The position numbers and the translations under genes are program-made. A model generated the notes under the pieces. That model had not been told where the DNA came from and searched no databases. It worked only from the letters and a program-made list of their open reading frames with translations. Below are positions 1 to 8,971 of a DNA stretch of 22,765 nucleotides, piece after piece. The first letter of the stretch is position 1. Every line of letters begins with the position of its first letter. Origin of the DNA: CAZRUA01 sp964603125 (GTDB taxonomy: Bacteria > Bacteroidota > Bacteroidia > B-17B0 > Aurantibacillaceae); assembly GCA_964603125.1 (NCBI GenBank), contig CAZRUA010000055.1:1-22765 (forward strand), given 5' to 3'.

Positions 1-1
1 A

Positions 2-619
2 AAAGTTGTTTCCGAAAACCAAGATAAAGAAATATTTTTTCTAGCTGTATGCGACAGCACAGGGCATGGTGTGCCTGGGGCATTTATGAGTGTATTGAAT
101 ATTGGGTTTTTAAACGAAGCTATCAACGAAAAGAAGATTCTTGAGCCGAACGAAATATTCAATTACGTGAAACAAAGATTAATAGATGCGATAAGCGCTG
201 GCGAACAGAAAGATGGGTTTGATGGAATTCTTATTAAATTTGAGAAATCAAATGGCATGCTAAAAACAACTTATGCTGCCGCCAACAATAGACCCATTTT
301 AATTAAAAACAACGAATTAATTGAGTTAAACTGCGACAGAATGCCAGTAGGTAAAAGCGAGCACAATAAACTCTTTTCTAATTTTGAAATAGAATTAGAA
401 TCTGGAGATCAAATTTATTTGTACACCGATGGTTACCCAGATCAATTCGGAGGACCAAACGGAAAGAAATTTAAATACAAACAACTTAATAATTTATTAC
501 TAGCCAATCATAAACTAAATCTCGAACAACAACAATTAAGTCTGAAAAATTCTTTTGAAAATTGGAAAGGCTCATTGGAACAAGTTGATGATATTGTTAT
601 TATTGGTGTTAAAATTTAA
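2..619 (+). CDS. SpoIIE/PP2C-type serine/threonine phosphatase, C-terminal part (5' truncated)
   Basis: The reading frame is open from base 2 and runs off the left edge, so only the C-terminal ~205 residues are seen. The start of this piece carries the hallmark motif DSTGHGVPGAFMS, whose first Asp is a metal ligand in PP2C/SpoIIE phosphatases. Later come YTDGYPDQFGG and a terminal VDDIVIIGVKI, the usual last strand with the DD metal pair. In Bacteroidota this domain normally ends long signalling proteins with N-terminal TPR, Y_Y_Y or membrane-sensor regions, and it dephosphorylates Ser/Thr on regulatory partners; those parts lie outside the window. The GTG at 71 is an internal Val inside the catalytic motif, not a start. 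The stop lies 3 bases before the pafA ATG, so the two genes are probably cotranscribed. The domain is certain; the role is unknown. Confidence 0.93.
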   Translation, partial: KVVSENQDKEIFFLAVCDSTGHGVPGAFMSVLNIGFLNEAINEKKILEPNEIFNYVKQRLIDAISAGEQKDGFDGILIKFEKSNGMLKTTYAAANNRPILIKNNELIELNCDRMPVGKSEHNKLFSNFEIELESGDQIYLYTDGYPDQFGGPNGKKFKYKQLNNLLLANHKLNLEQQQLSLKNSFENWKGSLEQVDDIVIIGVKI

Positions 620-622
620 ACT

Positions 623-2245
623 ATGAAAAAGTGTATTATCATTCTAATTGTTTTGATTACAGGTTATGCATCAGCCCAAAACAAAAATAAACCAAAACTT
701 ATTGTTGGCATAGTGGTAGATCAAATGCGACATGATTATATCTACAGATATTGGGACAAATATGGAAATGGTGGATTTAAAAAATTAATTAAAGGAGGTT
801 ACTTTTGCAAAAACGCTAATTACAACTATGTGCCAACCTACACAGGGCCTGGCCACGCAAGTATATACACAGGAACTACTCCAGCAACTCATGGTATAAT
901 AGCAAATGATTGGTATAGTAAAGATGAAAACAAAATTATTTATTGCGCCGAAGACAACAATGTAAATACAGTTGGAAGCACGAGTAAAGCTGGAAAAATG
1001 TCGCCAAAAAATTTGTTGACTACAACAATAGGTGATGAACTAAAATTATCTAACATACAAAAGTCAAAAGTTATTGGTGTATCATTAAAAGACAGATCTT
1101 CTATTATGCCTGCAGGTCATAGTGCTGATGCAGCCTATTGGTTTGACGGGAGCACTGGAGCTTTTATAACATCAACTCATTACATGCAACAGTTACCTAC
1201 TTGGTTAAATAACTTTAATGCTAAGCAACTTGCAAAACAATATTTACAACAAGGCTGGAATACTTTATTACCTATTGACCAATACATTGAGAGTATAGCC
1301 GATAATAATAATTATGAAACAGCACCCAATAAAAAAGATACCCCAACTTTCCCATACGAATACTCAAAACAATTAGAAAAAAATAATTACGAAATTTTAC
1401 GAGCTACCCCTTGGGGAAACACTATCACTAAGGATTTAGCTATTGAAGCGTTAAAAAACGAACAACTAGGAAAAGATAATTATACTGATATACTTGCAAT
1501 TAGTTTTTCATCTACAGATTATGTTGGCCACAGTTATGGTCCCAAAAGTATTGAAGTAGAAGATGTTTATTTACGATTGGATAAAGAATTAGAACAATTA
1601 ATTACTGCAATTGAGAAAGAAGTTGGAGTTGGCAATTTTACTTTGTTTTTAACCGCTGACCATGGCGCATGCGACAATGCAAATTATTTAAAAAGCAATA
1701 AAATTCCTGCTGGCTATGCTGATGCCGACAAGATGGAATTAGAGCTAAAAACTTTTTTATTTAATCAATATGGAGATTCACTCGTAAACACTTACATCAA
1801 TCAACAAGTTTTTTTAAACGATGCAGTTTTATTCGCAAAAAAATTAAACAAGGAAGTAATAGAAAAGCAATGTGCCGAATTTTTTATGAAATATAATGGC
1901 GTCGCTGAAACATACACTGCTGTAACACTTCAACAAGAAGCTTATACACCACTTACTTTTAAGTATTTAGTGCAAAAAGGTTATAATTTTAAACGAAGTG
2001 GAGATTTAGCCGTAGCTTATAATGCAGCCTGGATGGAATACATGGAAAAAGGTACAACACATGGCGCAGCTTACAGTTATGATACTCATGTTCCATTAAT
2101 TTTTTATGGAAATGGCATAAACAAGGGCGTTAAAACTGACAATGTAAATATTGTAGATATTGCGCCTACCCTTTCAATGCTTTTAGACATTTCTTTCCCT
2201 AACGGATGCACAGGTGAAGTAATTACAGAAGTGCTAAAAAAATAA
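623..2245 (+). CDS. pafA: PafA-type alkaline phosphatase, periplasmic
   Basis: 540 residues. An N-terminal signal peptide (about 1-19, ending ASAQ) predicts export. The protein is an alkaline phosphatase superfamily phosphomonoesterase of the PafA type studied in Elizabethkingia/Chryseobacterium. Key residues fall at a constant offset from PafA: nucleophile Thr74 in TYTGPGHAS, Asn95 in IIANDWY, the Lys156/Arg158 pair in SLKDRSS that marks monoesterases, and zinc ligands Asp33, Asp299, His303, Asp346, His347 (TADHGA) and His480 (GTTHGAA). All catalytic positions are intact and the length is normal for the family. It would release inorganic phosphate from organic phosphomonoesters in the periplasm; PafA of relatives is made irrespective of phosphate supply. 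It follows the phosphatase-domain gene by 3 bases. Its stop codon touches the stem of a terminator used by the convergent gene. Confidence 0.93.
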   Translation: MKKCIIILIVLITGYASAQNKNKPKLIVGIVVDQMRHDYIYRYWDKYGNGGFKKLIKGGYFCKNANYNYVPTYTGPGHASIYTGTTPATHGIIANDWYSKDENKIIYCAEDNNVNTVGSTSKAGKMSPKNLLTTTIGDELKLSNIQKSKVIGVSLKDRSSIMPAGHSADAAYWFDGSTGAFITSTHYMQQLPTWLNNFNAKQLAKQYLQQGWNTLLPIDQYIESIADNNNYETAPNKKDTPTFPYEYSKQLEKNNYEILRATPWGNTITKDLAIEALKNEQLGKDNYTDILAISFSSTDYVGHSYGPKSIEVEDVYLRLDKELEQLITAIEKEVGVGNFTLFLTADHGACDNANYLKSNKIPAGYADADKMELELKTFLFNQYGDSLVNTYINQQVFLNDAVLFAKKLNKEVIEKQCAEFFMKYNGVAETYTAVTLQQEAYTPLTFKYLVQKGYNFKRSGDLAVAYNAAWMEYMEKGTTHGAAYSYDTHVPLIFYGNGINKGVKTDNVNIVDIAPTLSMLLDISFPNGCTGEVITEVLKK

Positions 2246-2270
2246 AAGCTGCACCTTTCGATGCAGCTTT
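2245..2270 (-). terminator. Rho-independent terminator of the convergent T9SS-cargo gene
   Basis: A perfect 9-bp inverted repeat (AAAGCTGCA at 2245-2253, TGCAGCTTT at 2262-2270) encloses an 8-base loop. Read on the minus strand, the stem is followed by TA and then seven T residues (2236-2242), the classic intrinsic terminator form, and it sits about 20 bases after the TAG of the gene ending at 2290. On the plus strand the U-run is short, so its use by pafA is less sure. The stem begins on the last base of the pafA stop codon. Confidence 0.8.
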
Positions 2271-2289
2271 AAACCATTTAGTTTTTATA

Positions 2290-5200
2290 CTACTCATTTG
2301 AAATAACAATCTTCTTAACGATTGATTTCCCATCTTCAAATTGAACTCGTGTTAAATAAATTCCATTTGCTACACTTGGAATTTTTTGTTGAACAACATT
2401 TAATCCGGAACCCAAATTAAATTGACTTGATTGAATCACCTTTCCTGTGATATCCATAATTGTTAAAGTAGCAATCTCATCCTTAACTACATTGTTAACT
2501 CTTATATAAATAACATCTTTAGCCGGGTTAGGATACATTTCCAATTCATTGGCTTGTATAGCAACTTCATTCTTAACACCAACTAAAACATCGTCTAAAG
2601 TATTTATGGTTGTGTTTGTTGTTACTGGCGAATTATAATCAAAGTAGATATCTGCCTTATTAGTAAACACCGTTCCTTGTGCTACGTTAGATTTTCTTTT
2701 AATTGAATAAGTTACTAAGCCTGAACTTAAAGCATCTCCATAAGAGCTCTTCCAAGGCAAATTAATATTTGCGAACTTAAATGTTAAAACTCCAGCTTCA
2801 CTCACTGTTGCTGTATAATTATGATCTGAATATCCAGGACGTAAACTAGTCCAGTTTAAATCGACATCCAATGTATCAATAACTGAAATGTTTTGTGCAA
2901 AGTAAGTACCCTCATTTTGAAAATGTATCACATAATCAAAAACTGAATCTTTAGTAGCAATGTATCCTTGCGGTCCATTTCCTTTTGGAGATACTTCTTT
3001 AAAATTAGGATCCCAAGACCCTACAACATTTGTATAGTATGTGTTAACGTTATTCCAAGGTGTTTGGTCTAAGAGCCAATCTGTTGCAATAGGTGCTGCA
3101 CTAGAAATTGAATCGTAAAAAACTACTGAAGTTCCTAAAGGAATATTTGTTGGGGTATTATAACTTAAATTTATTGCAGTAGATTGTCCTGGTGCTAAAC
3201 CTGGGAATCCAGATTGAACACTATACCAATTTGGTTCCACACTCGGGTTTTGTTGTGTCCAGCTTGGAAGTGTTGAAGAACCAAATACCAATTGACCATC
3301 ATGTTCATAACCCAATTGCGCATTGTTCTCAGCCACAGTACCATCGTTTTGCACTATTACCTTTTGATGATAATTATTTCCAGGAATTGGTGGAGTTATA
3401 TTTGAACAAGTTATTAAATGCAAATCATGACTAACAATTACATTATCCGCAAAATTAACTGTAGTTGAACAGCCTGAACCAGCAACAACACTTACTGAAA
3501 CATTGTTTGATTGGCAAGGAGCTAAAGGATAAAACTGACCTACATTTTGCGTAATAGTATAAGTGCCTGTTGGTACTTTAAAACTATAATTACCATTTGC
3601 ATCAGTAAAAGTATATCCAAATCCCGAACAATGAATCATAACATGATTCACTCCTACTTCACCACCATCAATTGAACAATTTGAATTTGCATCAACATAA
3701 ACTTTACCACTTATTGTACAATAACAATTAGGGTTTGTATTTCCATCAACAATGTAAAATGATTTATATCCTGAACAGCCATTTGCATCTGTAACTGAAA
3801 CAGAATGATAACCAACACCTAAACCACCAACACTTGACGTTGTTTGCCCATTACTCCAATAATATGTGTAAGGTGCTGTTCCTCCAGATGGAAAAACAAC
3901 AGCGGTTCCGTTAGCGGAATACAAACATGAAGCAGGAGTAGAATTCACATTAACGTTAACTGGTGAGACAACTCCAATTGAAACATACTTTGTTACACTG
4001 CAACCAACAGCGTCTGTTACGGTACATGAATAGCCGCCAGCTGGAACGCCTGAAATTTGGTTTGTTGTTGCTCCATTACTCCACAAATACGTAAACGGAG
4101 GTGTTGTGCCACTTGCAATGATAGATGCTGTTCCTGTATTATTAGGACATACAGCTATTGATCCAGATGGATAAGCATAAATATTACTTGATGGGCTTAT
4201 TATTACGCTACCATTTCTAACACAACCTACAGCATCAACTATTTCAAAATAATAAGTACCTACCCCAACATTACTCAAAACTGGTCCATAAGCTAAACTT
4301 GGATAAGTGCTCCATGTTGTTGTATAAGGAGCTGTCCCTCCTGAAATAGTTAATGTTGCCGAACCTGTTGGTGCTGTACATAAACTAGTAGTAGTGGTGT
4401 AAGTTACTGTTATAGGTGTAGTGCTATTAATACTTGCATAACCTGTTCCTTTGCAACCATTATTATCCGTAGCTACCACTTGATAATATTGTCCACCTAA
4501 AAGACCAGTAGCGGTTTGCGTTGTTTGTCCGTTGTCCCAAACATAACTATAAGGACCTACTCCACCAGAACCAAATGCAATTGCACTCCCATTAGGTTGT
4601 ATACAAGTTGCATTAGTAACCGAAGTGTTTACATTTATCGTTGGCACTTGTTGAACATAAGTTGAACCTGCGTAACCTGGCGATTTACATCCTTGCGCGT
4701 CTGTAACAACACAATTATAATATCCCATAGTTAAATTGCTTATAACAGTAGTTGTTGCGCCTGTATTCCATAAATAATTATATGGAGTAACACCTCCACT
4801 TGCAACTACAGTTGCTGTTCCATTTGAGCAACTTGCATTAGTAGAGGTTGCAGTAGCATTTACATTGCTTAATTGATAAATGTATGCTGCAGAATCCTTT
4901 ATTGTAACAGCACATCCAGTTACTAAATCTGTAATCAAAGCATTATAAGAGCCTTCTGGAACAGAAACGGGATTACCTGTATAAGCTTGTAAACTAACAT
5001 TCTCTGTCCAAACAAAACTATGCGCGTTTGATGGGCCGCTCGTTATTGATGCTGTAATTGTTCCTAGAGTTGCGGGACAAGTAGGATTTACATACGAGAC
5101 ATTAAAAGTAAAAGGCTTTGTGTATGTCCCTTGGGTCCCAGCGGTGTTTCCATTAGCATCAGTTACATATACGTAATAGTACCCACCATAATTTGCCGCT

Positions 5201-5427
5201 CCAAATGTAACTTGATCACTCAATGAAGTAACACCCGAATGAGCTAATTGCGTGTTATCAAAATAGTATATAAAATCTAAAGGAGGTGTTAGTCCAGTTG
5301 CCGTAACTTGTAAAATACCGTCATTATTACATGGCTGCTGAAGCACATTAGAAGTCAATGCAGCCTGACTTATTGCTTTGTTTATACCAAGTAAAGTTAA
5401 TACAAACAGTAAAAAAATATTTCTCAT
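2290..5427 (-). CDS. Large secreted T9SS cargo protein with SprB-type repeats and type A sorting domain
   Basis: 1045 residues, a surface or secreted protein. An N-terminal signal peptide (about 1-20, ending AIS-Q) is followed by roughly seven Ig-like SprB-type repeats of ~75 residues. The first two (about 22-181) are degenerate. Five clear ones (187-563) share a Cys, then GGxxPYxYxW, NGxTT, and a closing VTDxxGC. Residues ~568-665 resemble an SdrD-B/carboxypeptidase-regulatory-like fold (GKVYVDANSNC, TDANGNYSF). Residues ~665-945 match the conserved Bacteroidota domain containing GSWDPNFKEVSP, YVIHFQNEGT and ADIYFDYNSPV. The end (about 960-1045) is a T9SS type A sorting domain: MYPNPAKDVIYI, DITGKVI, GIYLTRV and a terminal KKIVIS. 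The sorting domain targets the protein through the outer membrane. SprB itself is a gliding adhesin; whether this much shorter protein acts in adhesion or motility is not shown. It appears monocistronic. The first residues and the signal peptide fix the start. Confidence 0.92.
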   Translation of the reverse strand: MRNIFLLFVLTLLGINKAISQAALTSNVLQQPCNNDGILQVTATGLTPPLDFIYYFDNTQLAHSGVTSLSDQVTFGAANYGGYYYVYVTDANGNTAGTQGTYTKPFTFNVSYVNPTCPATLGTITASITSGPSNAHSFVWTENVSLQAYTGNPVSVPEGSYNALITDLVTGCAVTIKDSAAYIYQLSNVNATATSTNASCSNGTATVVASGGVTPYNYLWNTGATTTVISNLTMGYYNCVVTDAQGCKSPGYAGSTYVQQVPTINVNTSVTNATCIQPNGSAIAFGSGGVGPYSYVWDNGQTTQTATGLLGGQYYQVVATDNNGCKGTGYASINSTTPITVTYTTTTSLCTAPTGSATLTISGGTAPYTTTWSTYPSLAYGPVLSNVGVGTYYFEIVDAVGCVRNGSVIISPSSNIYAYPSGSIAVCPNNTGTASIIASGTTPPFTYLWSNGATTNQISGVPAGGYSCTVTDAVGCSVTKYVSIGVVSPVNVNVNSTPASCLYSANGTAVVFPSGGTAPYTYYWSNGQTTSSVGGLGVGYHSVSVTDANGCSGYKSFYIVDGNTNPNCYCTISGKVYVDANSNCSIDGGEVGVNHVMIHCSGFGYTFTDANGNYSFKVPTGTYTITQNVGQFYPLAPCQSNNVSVSVVAGSGCSTTVNFADNVIVSHDLHLITCSNITPPIPGNNYHQKVIVQNDGTVAENNAQLGYEHDGQLVFGSSTLPSWTQQNPSVEPNWYSVQSGFPGLAPGQSTAINLSYNTPTNIPLGTSVVFYDSISSAAPIATDWLLDQTPWNNVNTYYTNVVGSWDPNFKEVSPKGNGPQGYIATKDSVFDYVIHFQNEGTYFAQNISVIDTLDVDLNWTSLRPGYSDHNYTATVSEAGVLTFKFANINLPWKSSYGDALSSGLVTYSIKRKSNVAQGTVFTNKADIYFDYNSPVTTNTTINTLDDVLVGVKNEVAIQANELEMYPNPAKDVIYIRVNNVVKDEIATLTIMDITGKVIQSSQFNLGSGLNVVQQKIPSVANGIYLTRVQFEDGKSIVKKIVISNE
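3739..4869 (-). repeat. Five tandem SprB-type protein repeats within the T9SS cargo gene
   Basis: Five consecutive coding repeats of about 75 codons (residues ~187-261, 262-337, 338-413, 414-488 and 489-563). Each has a Cys near the start, a Gly-Gly-x-x-Pro-Tyr core, a Trp followed by an Asn-Gly-x-Thr-Thr turn (modified in the third), and a final Thr/Val-Asp-x-x-Gly-Cys. They are similar in protein but well diverged in DNA, which suggests old duplication and not recent expansion. The paired cysteines could form a disulfide in each repeat (inference). Confidence 0.8.
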
Positions 5428-5579
5428 AATTTAAGTTTTAATTTGTTTCTGTTATAAAATTAACACAAACAGGTAACATAAATTAAGAATAATAAAATAA
5501 TCTTACGTGTTCAAATATGCTTACAATCAATAAAAGTCACATTTAAAAGCATAAAAATATTAAAAATATTACTTTAATA

Positions 5580-6245
5580 CTATATAAGAACACCTATACA
5601 TCCCAAAATGCAGCGTCTTTTAAAATTATATTGTTCTGAAGAAACCGTTGGAAAAGGTAATAATTGCCACGAACTTCTATCCATCCTAAAACTAAACTCT
5701 AAAAACAAAGCTTTTCTTTTAATCTTGAAATTGTAGCCCATACCCCAGAAAAAATAGCTACCGTTTATCTTTCCGTTTATGCCTTTAATTGGCAACTCGC
5801 CCGCTGCAACTTTGTTTCCTGCAGTAAACATATTTACATCATTATTAATTAAATGCGAAATCCCCATACCTCCTATCCAGTATATTGATTTATAAATTGA
5901 ATCTGGCCTAAATCTCAAAAACAGTGGTACATCTATAGATCGAATTCTTGTATCGTAATAAGTGTAAGGTGAAGCAAAATTCAGATTTGAAATAGTATCT
6001 TTAAAAAAAGCCCCATTGGTAGTTAAAAAACTAATATTTGTGCCAACGGAGATGTATTTCGGCAAGACAAATTCAAAGCCCATACTTGGTGAAACACAAA
6101 TCGAATTTGCTATTTCGTTTGTTTTTTTGTTATTGTAAGGATACTTTGATAAACCCATTTTGGGAGCAACAGTAAAAACAATCTTTTGTGAAAACAGCGA
6201 ATTAGTAAAAATAATAGTAAATAGAATGGAAATAACCTTCTTCAT
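5580..6245 (-). CDS. Outer-membrane beta-barrel protein (PorT/OMP_b-brl-like)
   Basis: 221 residues with a clear signal peptide (about 1-20, ending LFSQ). The mature part starts with a TVAPKMGLSKY-type strand and alternates aromatic/hydrophobic and polar residues in short strands with Gly turns, as in the small 8-stranded porin-like barrels common in Bacteroidota. Examples are SMGFEFVLPKYISVGTNISF and, near the C-terminus, FFWGMGYNFKI and ALFLEFSFRMD. It ends in a hydrophobic strand (CIGVLI), as outer-membrane proteins inserted by the Bam machinery often do. It starts 8 bases after the hemL stop and is probably the last gene of the tdk-murF/alr-hemL transcript. Its function is unknown; family assignment rests on pattern only, and PorT itself cannot be claimed. 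Confidence 0.72.
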   Translation of the reverse strand: MKKVISILFTIIFTNSLFSQKIVFTVAPKMGLSKYPYNNKKTNEIANSICVSPSMGFEFVLPKYISVGTNISFLTTNGAFFKDTISNLNFASPYTYYDTRIRSIDVPLFLRFRPDSIYKSIYWIGGMGISHLINNDVNMFTAGNKVAAGELPIKGINGKINGSYFFWGMGYNFKIKRKALFLEFSFRMDRSSWQLLPFPTVSSEQYNFKRRCILGCIGVLI

Positions 6246-6253
6246 AAAGCATA

Positions 6254-7534
6254 CTAAAGCTGATTCAAGCCTTCAACAAATATTTTAGCTGTCTTTTCAA
6301 TTTCTTCGCTTGTATGAGCTACGTTAATAAAGCCAACTTCATACCCAGAAGGACCTAAGTATATTCCCTTCTCCAAAAGGAAATGGTAAAGCTTTCTGAA
6401 ATGCTGCATGCTTTCCGCATCAATATCCTCAGCTGATTGAATATTTTTAGTTGTAAAAGCTATCCAAAAAATGCTTCCTACTCTGAAAAACTTTACTGGA
6501 TATTTACAATTATGATTCTTTTCAATTGTATCGCAAAGTAAATTACATTTCTCTTCCAAATCTTTATAGAAATTTGGCTGTAGCAATTGTTTCAAAGAGG
6601 CGATACCAGCAGCCATAGCAACAGGGTTTCCGCTCAAAGTTCCCGCTTGGTAAACATCTCCTTCTGGTGAGATACAACTCATAATCTCAGCTGAAGCTCC
6701 GTATGCTCCAACAGGAAAACCACCTCCAATAATCTTTCCATAAGTAATTATATCAGGTTGAACTCCATAATACCCTGCAGCACCTTCAAAACCAACACGG
6801 AAACCAGAAATTACTTCATCAAAAAATAGCAAGCTTCCATTTGCTGTACAAATCTCTTTTAAAAATTGAAGGTACTCTTTATCTTGCAACAACAATCCAT
6901 TGTTTGCAGGAATTGGCTCAATGATAACACAAGCAATTTCATTCTTAAATTTTTCAAATGCTTCTTCAACAGCCATTTTATTATTTAACGGAACAACAAT
7001 TGTTTCATTCACAAAACTTTCGGGAACACCGGCAGAAGAAGTATTCCCAAATGTAACCAAACCCGAACCTGCCTTTACCAGCAATGAGTCTGTATGTCCA
7101 TGGTAACAACCTTCAAACTTTAAAATTTTATTTCGTTTCGTATAACCTCTAGCCAATCTTATTGCGCTCATTACAGCCTCTGTTCCACTACTTACAAAAC
7201 GTAGTTTTTTTATGTACTTATTGTTCGATAAAATTAAATCTGCCAATTCATTTTCTAGTCGCGTTGGGGCGCCAAAAGAAGTTCCGTTTTTCATAGTTGC
7301 ACTTACTGCATCTAAAACCGTATCGTTGGCATGTCCTAAAATTAAAGGCCCCCAGCTGCCACAATAATCAATAAACTCATTTCCATCCGCGTCCCAAATA
7401 TGAGAACCCTTTCCTTTTTCGATAAAAATCGGTGTACCACCAACACTTCTAAAAGCACGCACAGGGCTGTTTACACCTCCTGGAAAATAATTTTTTGCTT
7501 TGCTAAATAACTCTTCTGATTTCGATCTTTGCAT
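6254..7534 (-). CDS. hemL: Glutamate-1-semialdehyde 2,1-aminomutase
   Basis: 426 residues, the usual length. This is a PLP-dependent class III aminotransferase-fold enzyme that converts glutamate-1-semialdehyde to 5-aminolevulinate in the C5 route of heme synthesis, in the cytosol. Visible landmarks are the N-terminal FPGGVNSPVRAFRSVGG, substrate/PLP-binding SSGTEAVMSAIRLARG (about 115-130), GCYHGHTD (142-149), FDEVISGFR (238-246) and the PLP-binding Lys267 in TYGKIIGGGFPVGAYG. The stop is TAG, showing that TAG works as a terminator in this genome. It lies 30 bases after the cytochrome/monooxygenase-like gene and 8 before the beta-barrel gene on the same strand, so cotranscription is likely. 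No other heme genes are nearby. Confidence 0.96.
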   Translation of the reverse strand: MQRSKSEELFSKAKNYFPGGVNSPVRAFRSVGGTPIFIEKGKGSHIWDADGNEFIDYCGSWGPLILGHANDTVLDAVSATMKNGTSFGAPTRLENELADLILSNNKYIKKLRFVSSGTEAVMSAIRLARGYTKRNKILKFEGCYHGHTDSLLVKAGSGLVTFGNTSSAGVPESFVNETIVVPLNNKMAVEEAFEKFKNEIACVIIEPIPANNGLLLQDKEYLQFLKEICTANGSLLFFDEVISGFRVGFEGAAGYYGVQPDIITYGKIIGGGFPVGAYGASAEIMSCISPEGDVYQAGTLSGNPVAMAAGIASLKQLLQPNFYKDLEEKCNLLCDTIEKNHNCKYPVKFFRVGSIFWIAFTTKNIQSAEDIDAESMQHFRKLYHFLLEKGIYLGPSGYEVGFINVAHTSEEIEKTAKIFVEGLNQL

Positions 7535-7564
7535 AATTTTTATTTTTTAAATTCTTAATTACAA

Positions 7565-8971
7565 TTAATAACTGCCCTTTAAATCTATCTTTTCATCTCC
7601 CACTTGATAAGGCATGTATGTGAAAATAAACTGAAACATTTCCTCAGTAGTTTGCATACTTTCATTCCCCTGCCCTTGACTAATTTCTTGAGGAGGATGA
7701 AAGGGATTAAAAGGATTTTTATCCGTATTATCAAAAACACCATAAACATGTATTATAGAGCCCGCGGGTATTTTCACTGGGTGAAGAAAAGTGTAGTAAT
7801 ATTGCCATCTAAAATCCCAACTGTTAATCTTCACTAATTTAATTGTATCTCCATTTGGTTGAAGAGCATAAGCTGTAAATTTCTTTCCTATTAAATGCAT
7901 ATGAGGATTAACCGATAGCACCGATATATCCTGTGGCACTTGCCATTGTGTATGAAATGTTTTTATTTCATTTGGAGGAATAATTAACTCTGGTTCTATT
8001 TTACTTACACCAAATGTTCCCATTTGCGTTTCAGTAAACGGGCGTACTGGCTTTGTTCTTCTGTAAAACACATTAATATAAGACGAATCAAAAACATCTT
8101 TACTACTTGGACCATAATGTATATTCTTCATCAAAAAAGCACCTTTCTTTGATAGTTTATAACCACCAATGTTTTCAGGGTAAACGGGAGGAGTATATCC
8201 AGGTAAATAATAAATTGTATTTGGAGTTAATAATGGAAAAGTACCATCTGAATAACGCAAATTCATTTTAGCGAATGTTTCATTGAAATTAGTTTGTACA
8301 TCTGGAAGATAGGATGAACCTTTGAAATAATCCAAAGACCTATCTATTGAAATTGTATGTCCGTTAACGTGATGAACCAACTTACGCTGATTAGGAACAA
8401 ATTCAATAAACTTAACGAAAGTATCGCTAGGAATTTCGTAAGGAAATTTAATCATCATAAAATTATCCACGCCATTACCTTTCAGGGGAATCGCTTCCTG
8501 AAGTTTTACAACCAAATCTGGCTTTCCAAAAAAAGAGCCTTCGGTGAACAAAGGTAAGCTTGGCATTTTGGAACTATCTCCTATAGGTTTACCGTTATCA
8601 ACCCAATTTTTAATTAATGTAATTTCATTATCTGTTAATCTACGTTCACCAATAAAATGCGAGTAACTTGGGTCAGCTGGCCATGGCGGCATAAAACGAG
8701 ATTGAGTTACAAACTTTATTTTATTAGCTGCCTTTACTGCATCATTATACGTTAATAAATTAAATGGGCCAGACTCGCCTGGTCGATGACAAGGTGTGCA
8801 ATTCTTAAAAATAATTGGCGCTATATGTTCTGCAAACGTTGGTTTTTCAATTACAGAATCATTAATAGTAATTTGAGATTGTTGATTTGGCGAGGAACAG
8901 GAAAGGCAGAATAGTACATAGCCTATAAGTACCAATAAAAAAAAGAAAATATAACGATACTTCTGTCTCAC
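7565..8971 (-). CDS. Cytochrome c domain fused to copper type II ascorbate-dependent monooxygenase-like (PHM-fold) domains
   Basis: 468 residues. A hydrophobic N-terminus (about 8-24) followed by CSS suggests an exported protein, possibly a lipoprotein (Cys22 or Cys25), although the lipobox is imperfect. Residues ~45-130 form a c-type heme domain: CTPCH (Cys58, Cys61, His62) with a likely axial Met94 in FMPPWPADPSY. The rest resembles the two-domain fold of peptidylglycine alpha-hydroxylating monooxygenase: HHVNGH (His200/His201) and His285 (NIHYGP) fit the first copper site, and HMH (His357/His359) with a Met in NESMQ (439) fits the second. Such fusions occur in Bacteroidota and related phyla without an established substrate. 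Heme c next to copper sites suggests electron delivery to an oxygenase in the periplasm (inference). The start codon abuts the murF-alr stop directly; hemL follows after 30 bases. Confidence 0.8.
   Translation of the reverse strand: MRQKYRYIFFFLLVLIGYVLFCLSCSSPNQQSQITINDSVIEKPTFAEHIAPIIFKNCTPCHRPGESGPFNLLTYNDAVKAANKIKFVTQSRFMPPWPADPSYSHFIGERRLTDNEITLIKNWVDNGKPIGDSSKMPSLPLFTEGSFFGKPDLVVKLQEAIPLKGNGVDNFMMIKFPYEIPSDTFVKFIEFVPNQRKLVHHVNGHTISIDRSLDYFKGSSYLPDVQTNFNETFAKMNLRYSDGTFPLLTPNTIYYLPGYTPPVYPENIGGYKLSKKGAFLMKNIHYGPSSKDVFDSSYINVFYRRTKPVRPFTETQMGTFGVSKIEPELIIPPNEIKTFHTQWQVPQDISVLSVNPHMHLIGKKFTAYALQPNGDTIKLVKINSWDFRWQYYYTFLHPVKIPAGSIIHVYGVFDNTDKNPFNPFHPPQEISQGQGNESMQTTEEMFQFIFTYMPYQVGDEKIDLKGSY

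Noticed and set aside
71..73. GTG as a start codon giving a 182-residue protein
   Set aside because: The frame is open to the left edge and the upstream residues complete the PP2C motif DSTGHGVPGAFM, so this GTG encodes an internal Val.
3739..4869. Periodic signal suggesting a CRISPR array or DNA-level tandem repeat
   Set aside because: The period of about 225 bases is coding, diverged in DNA and conserved in protein (SprB-type domains).
5535..5579. AT-rich repeated TAAAAATATT motif after the beta-barrel gene as a terminator or tandem repeat
   Set aside because: It has almost no G+C, forms no stable stem, and has only two imperfect copies.
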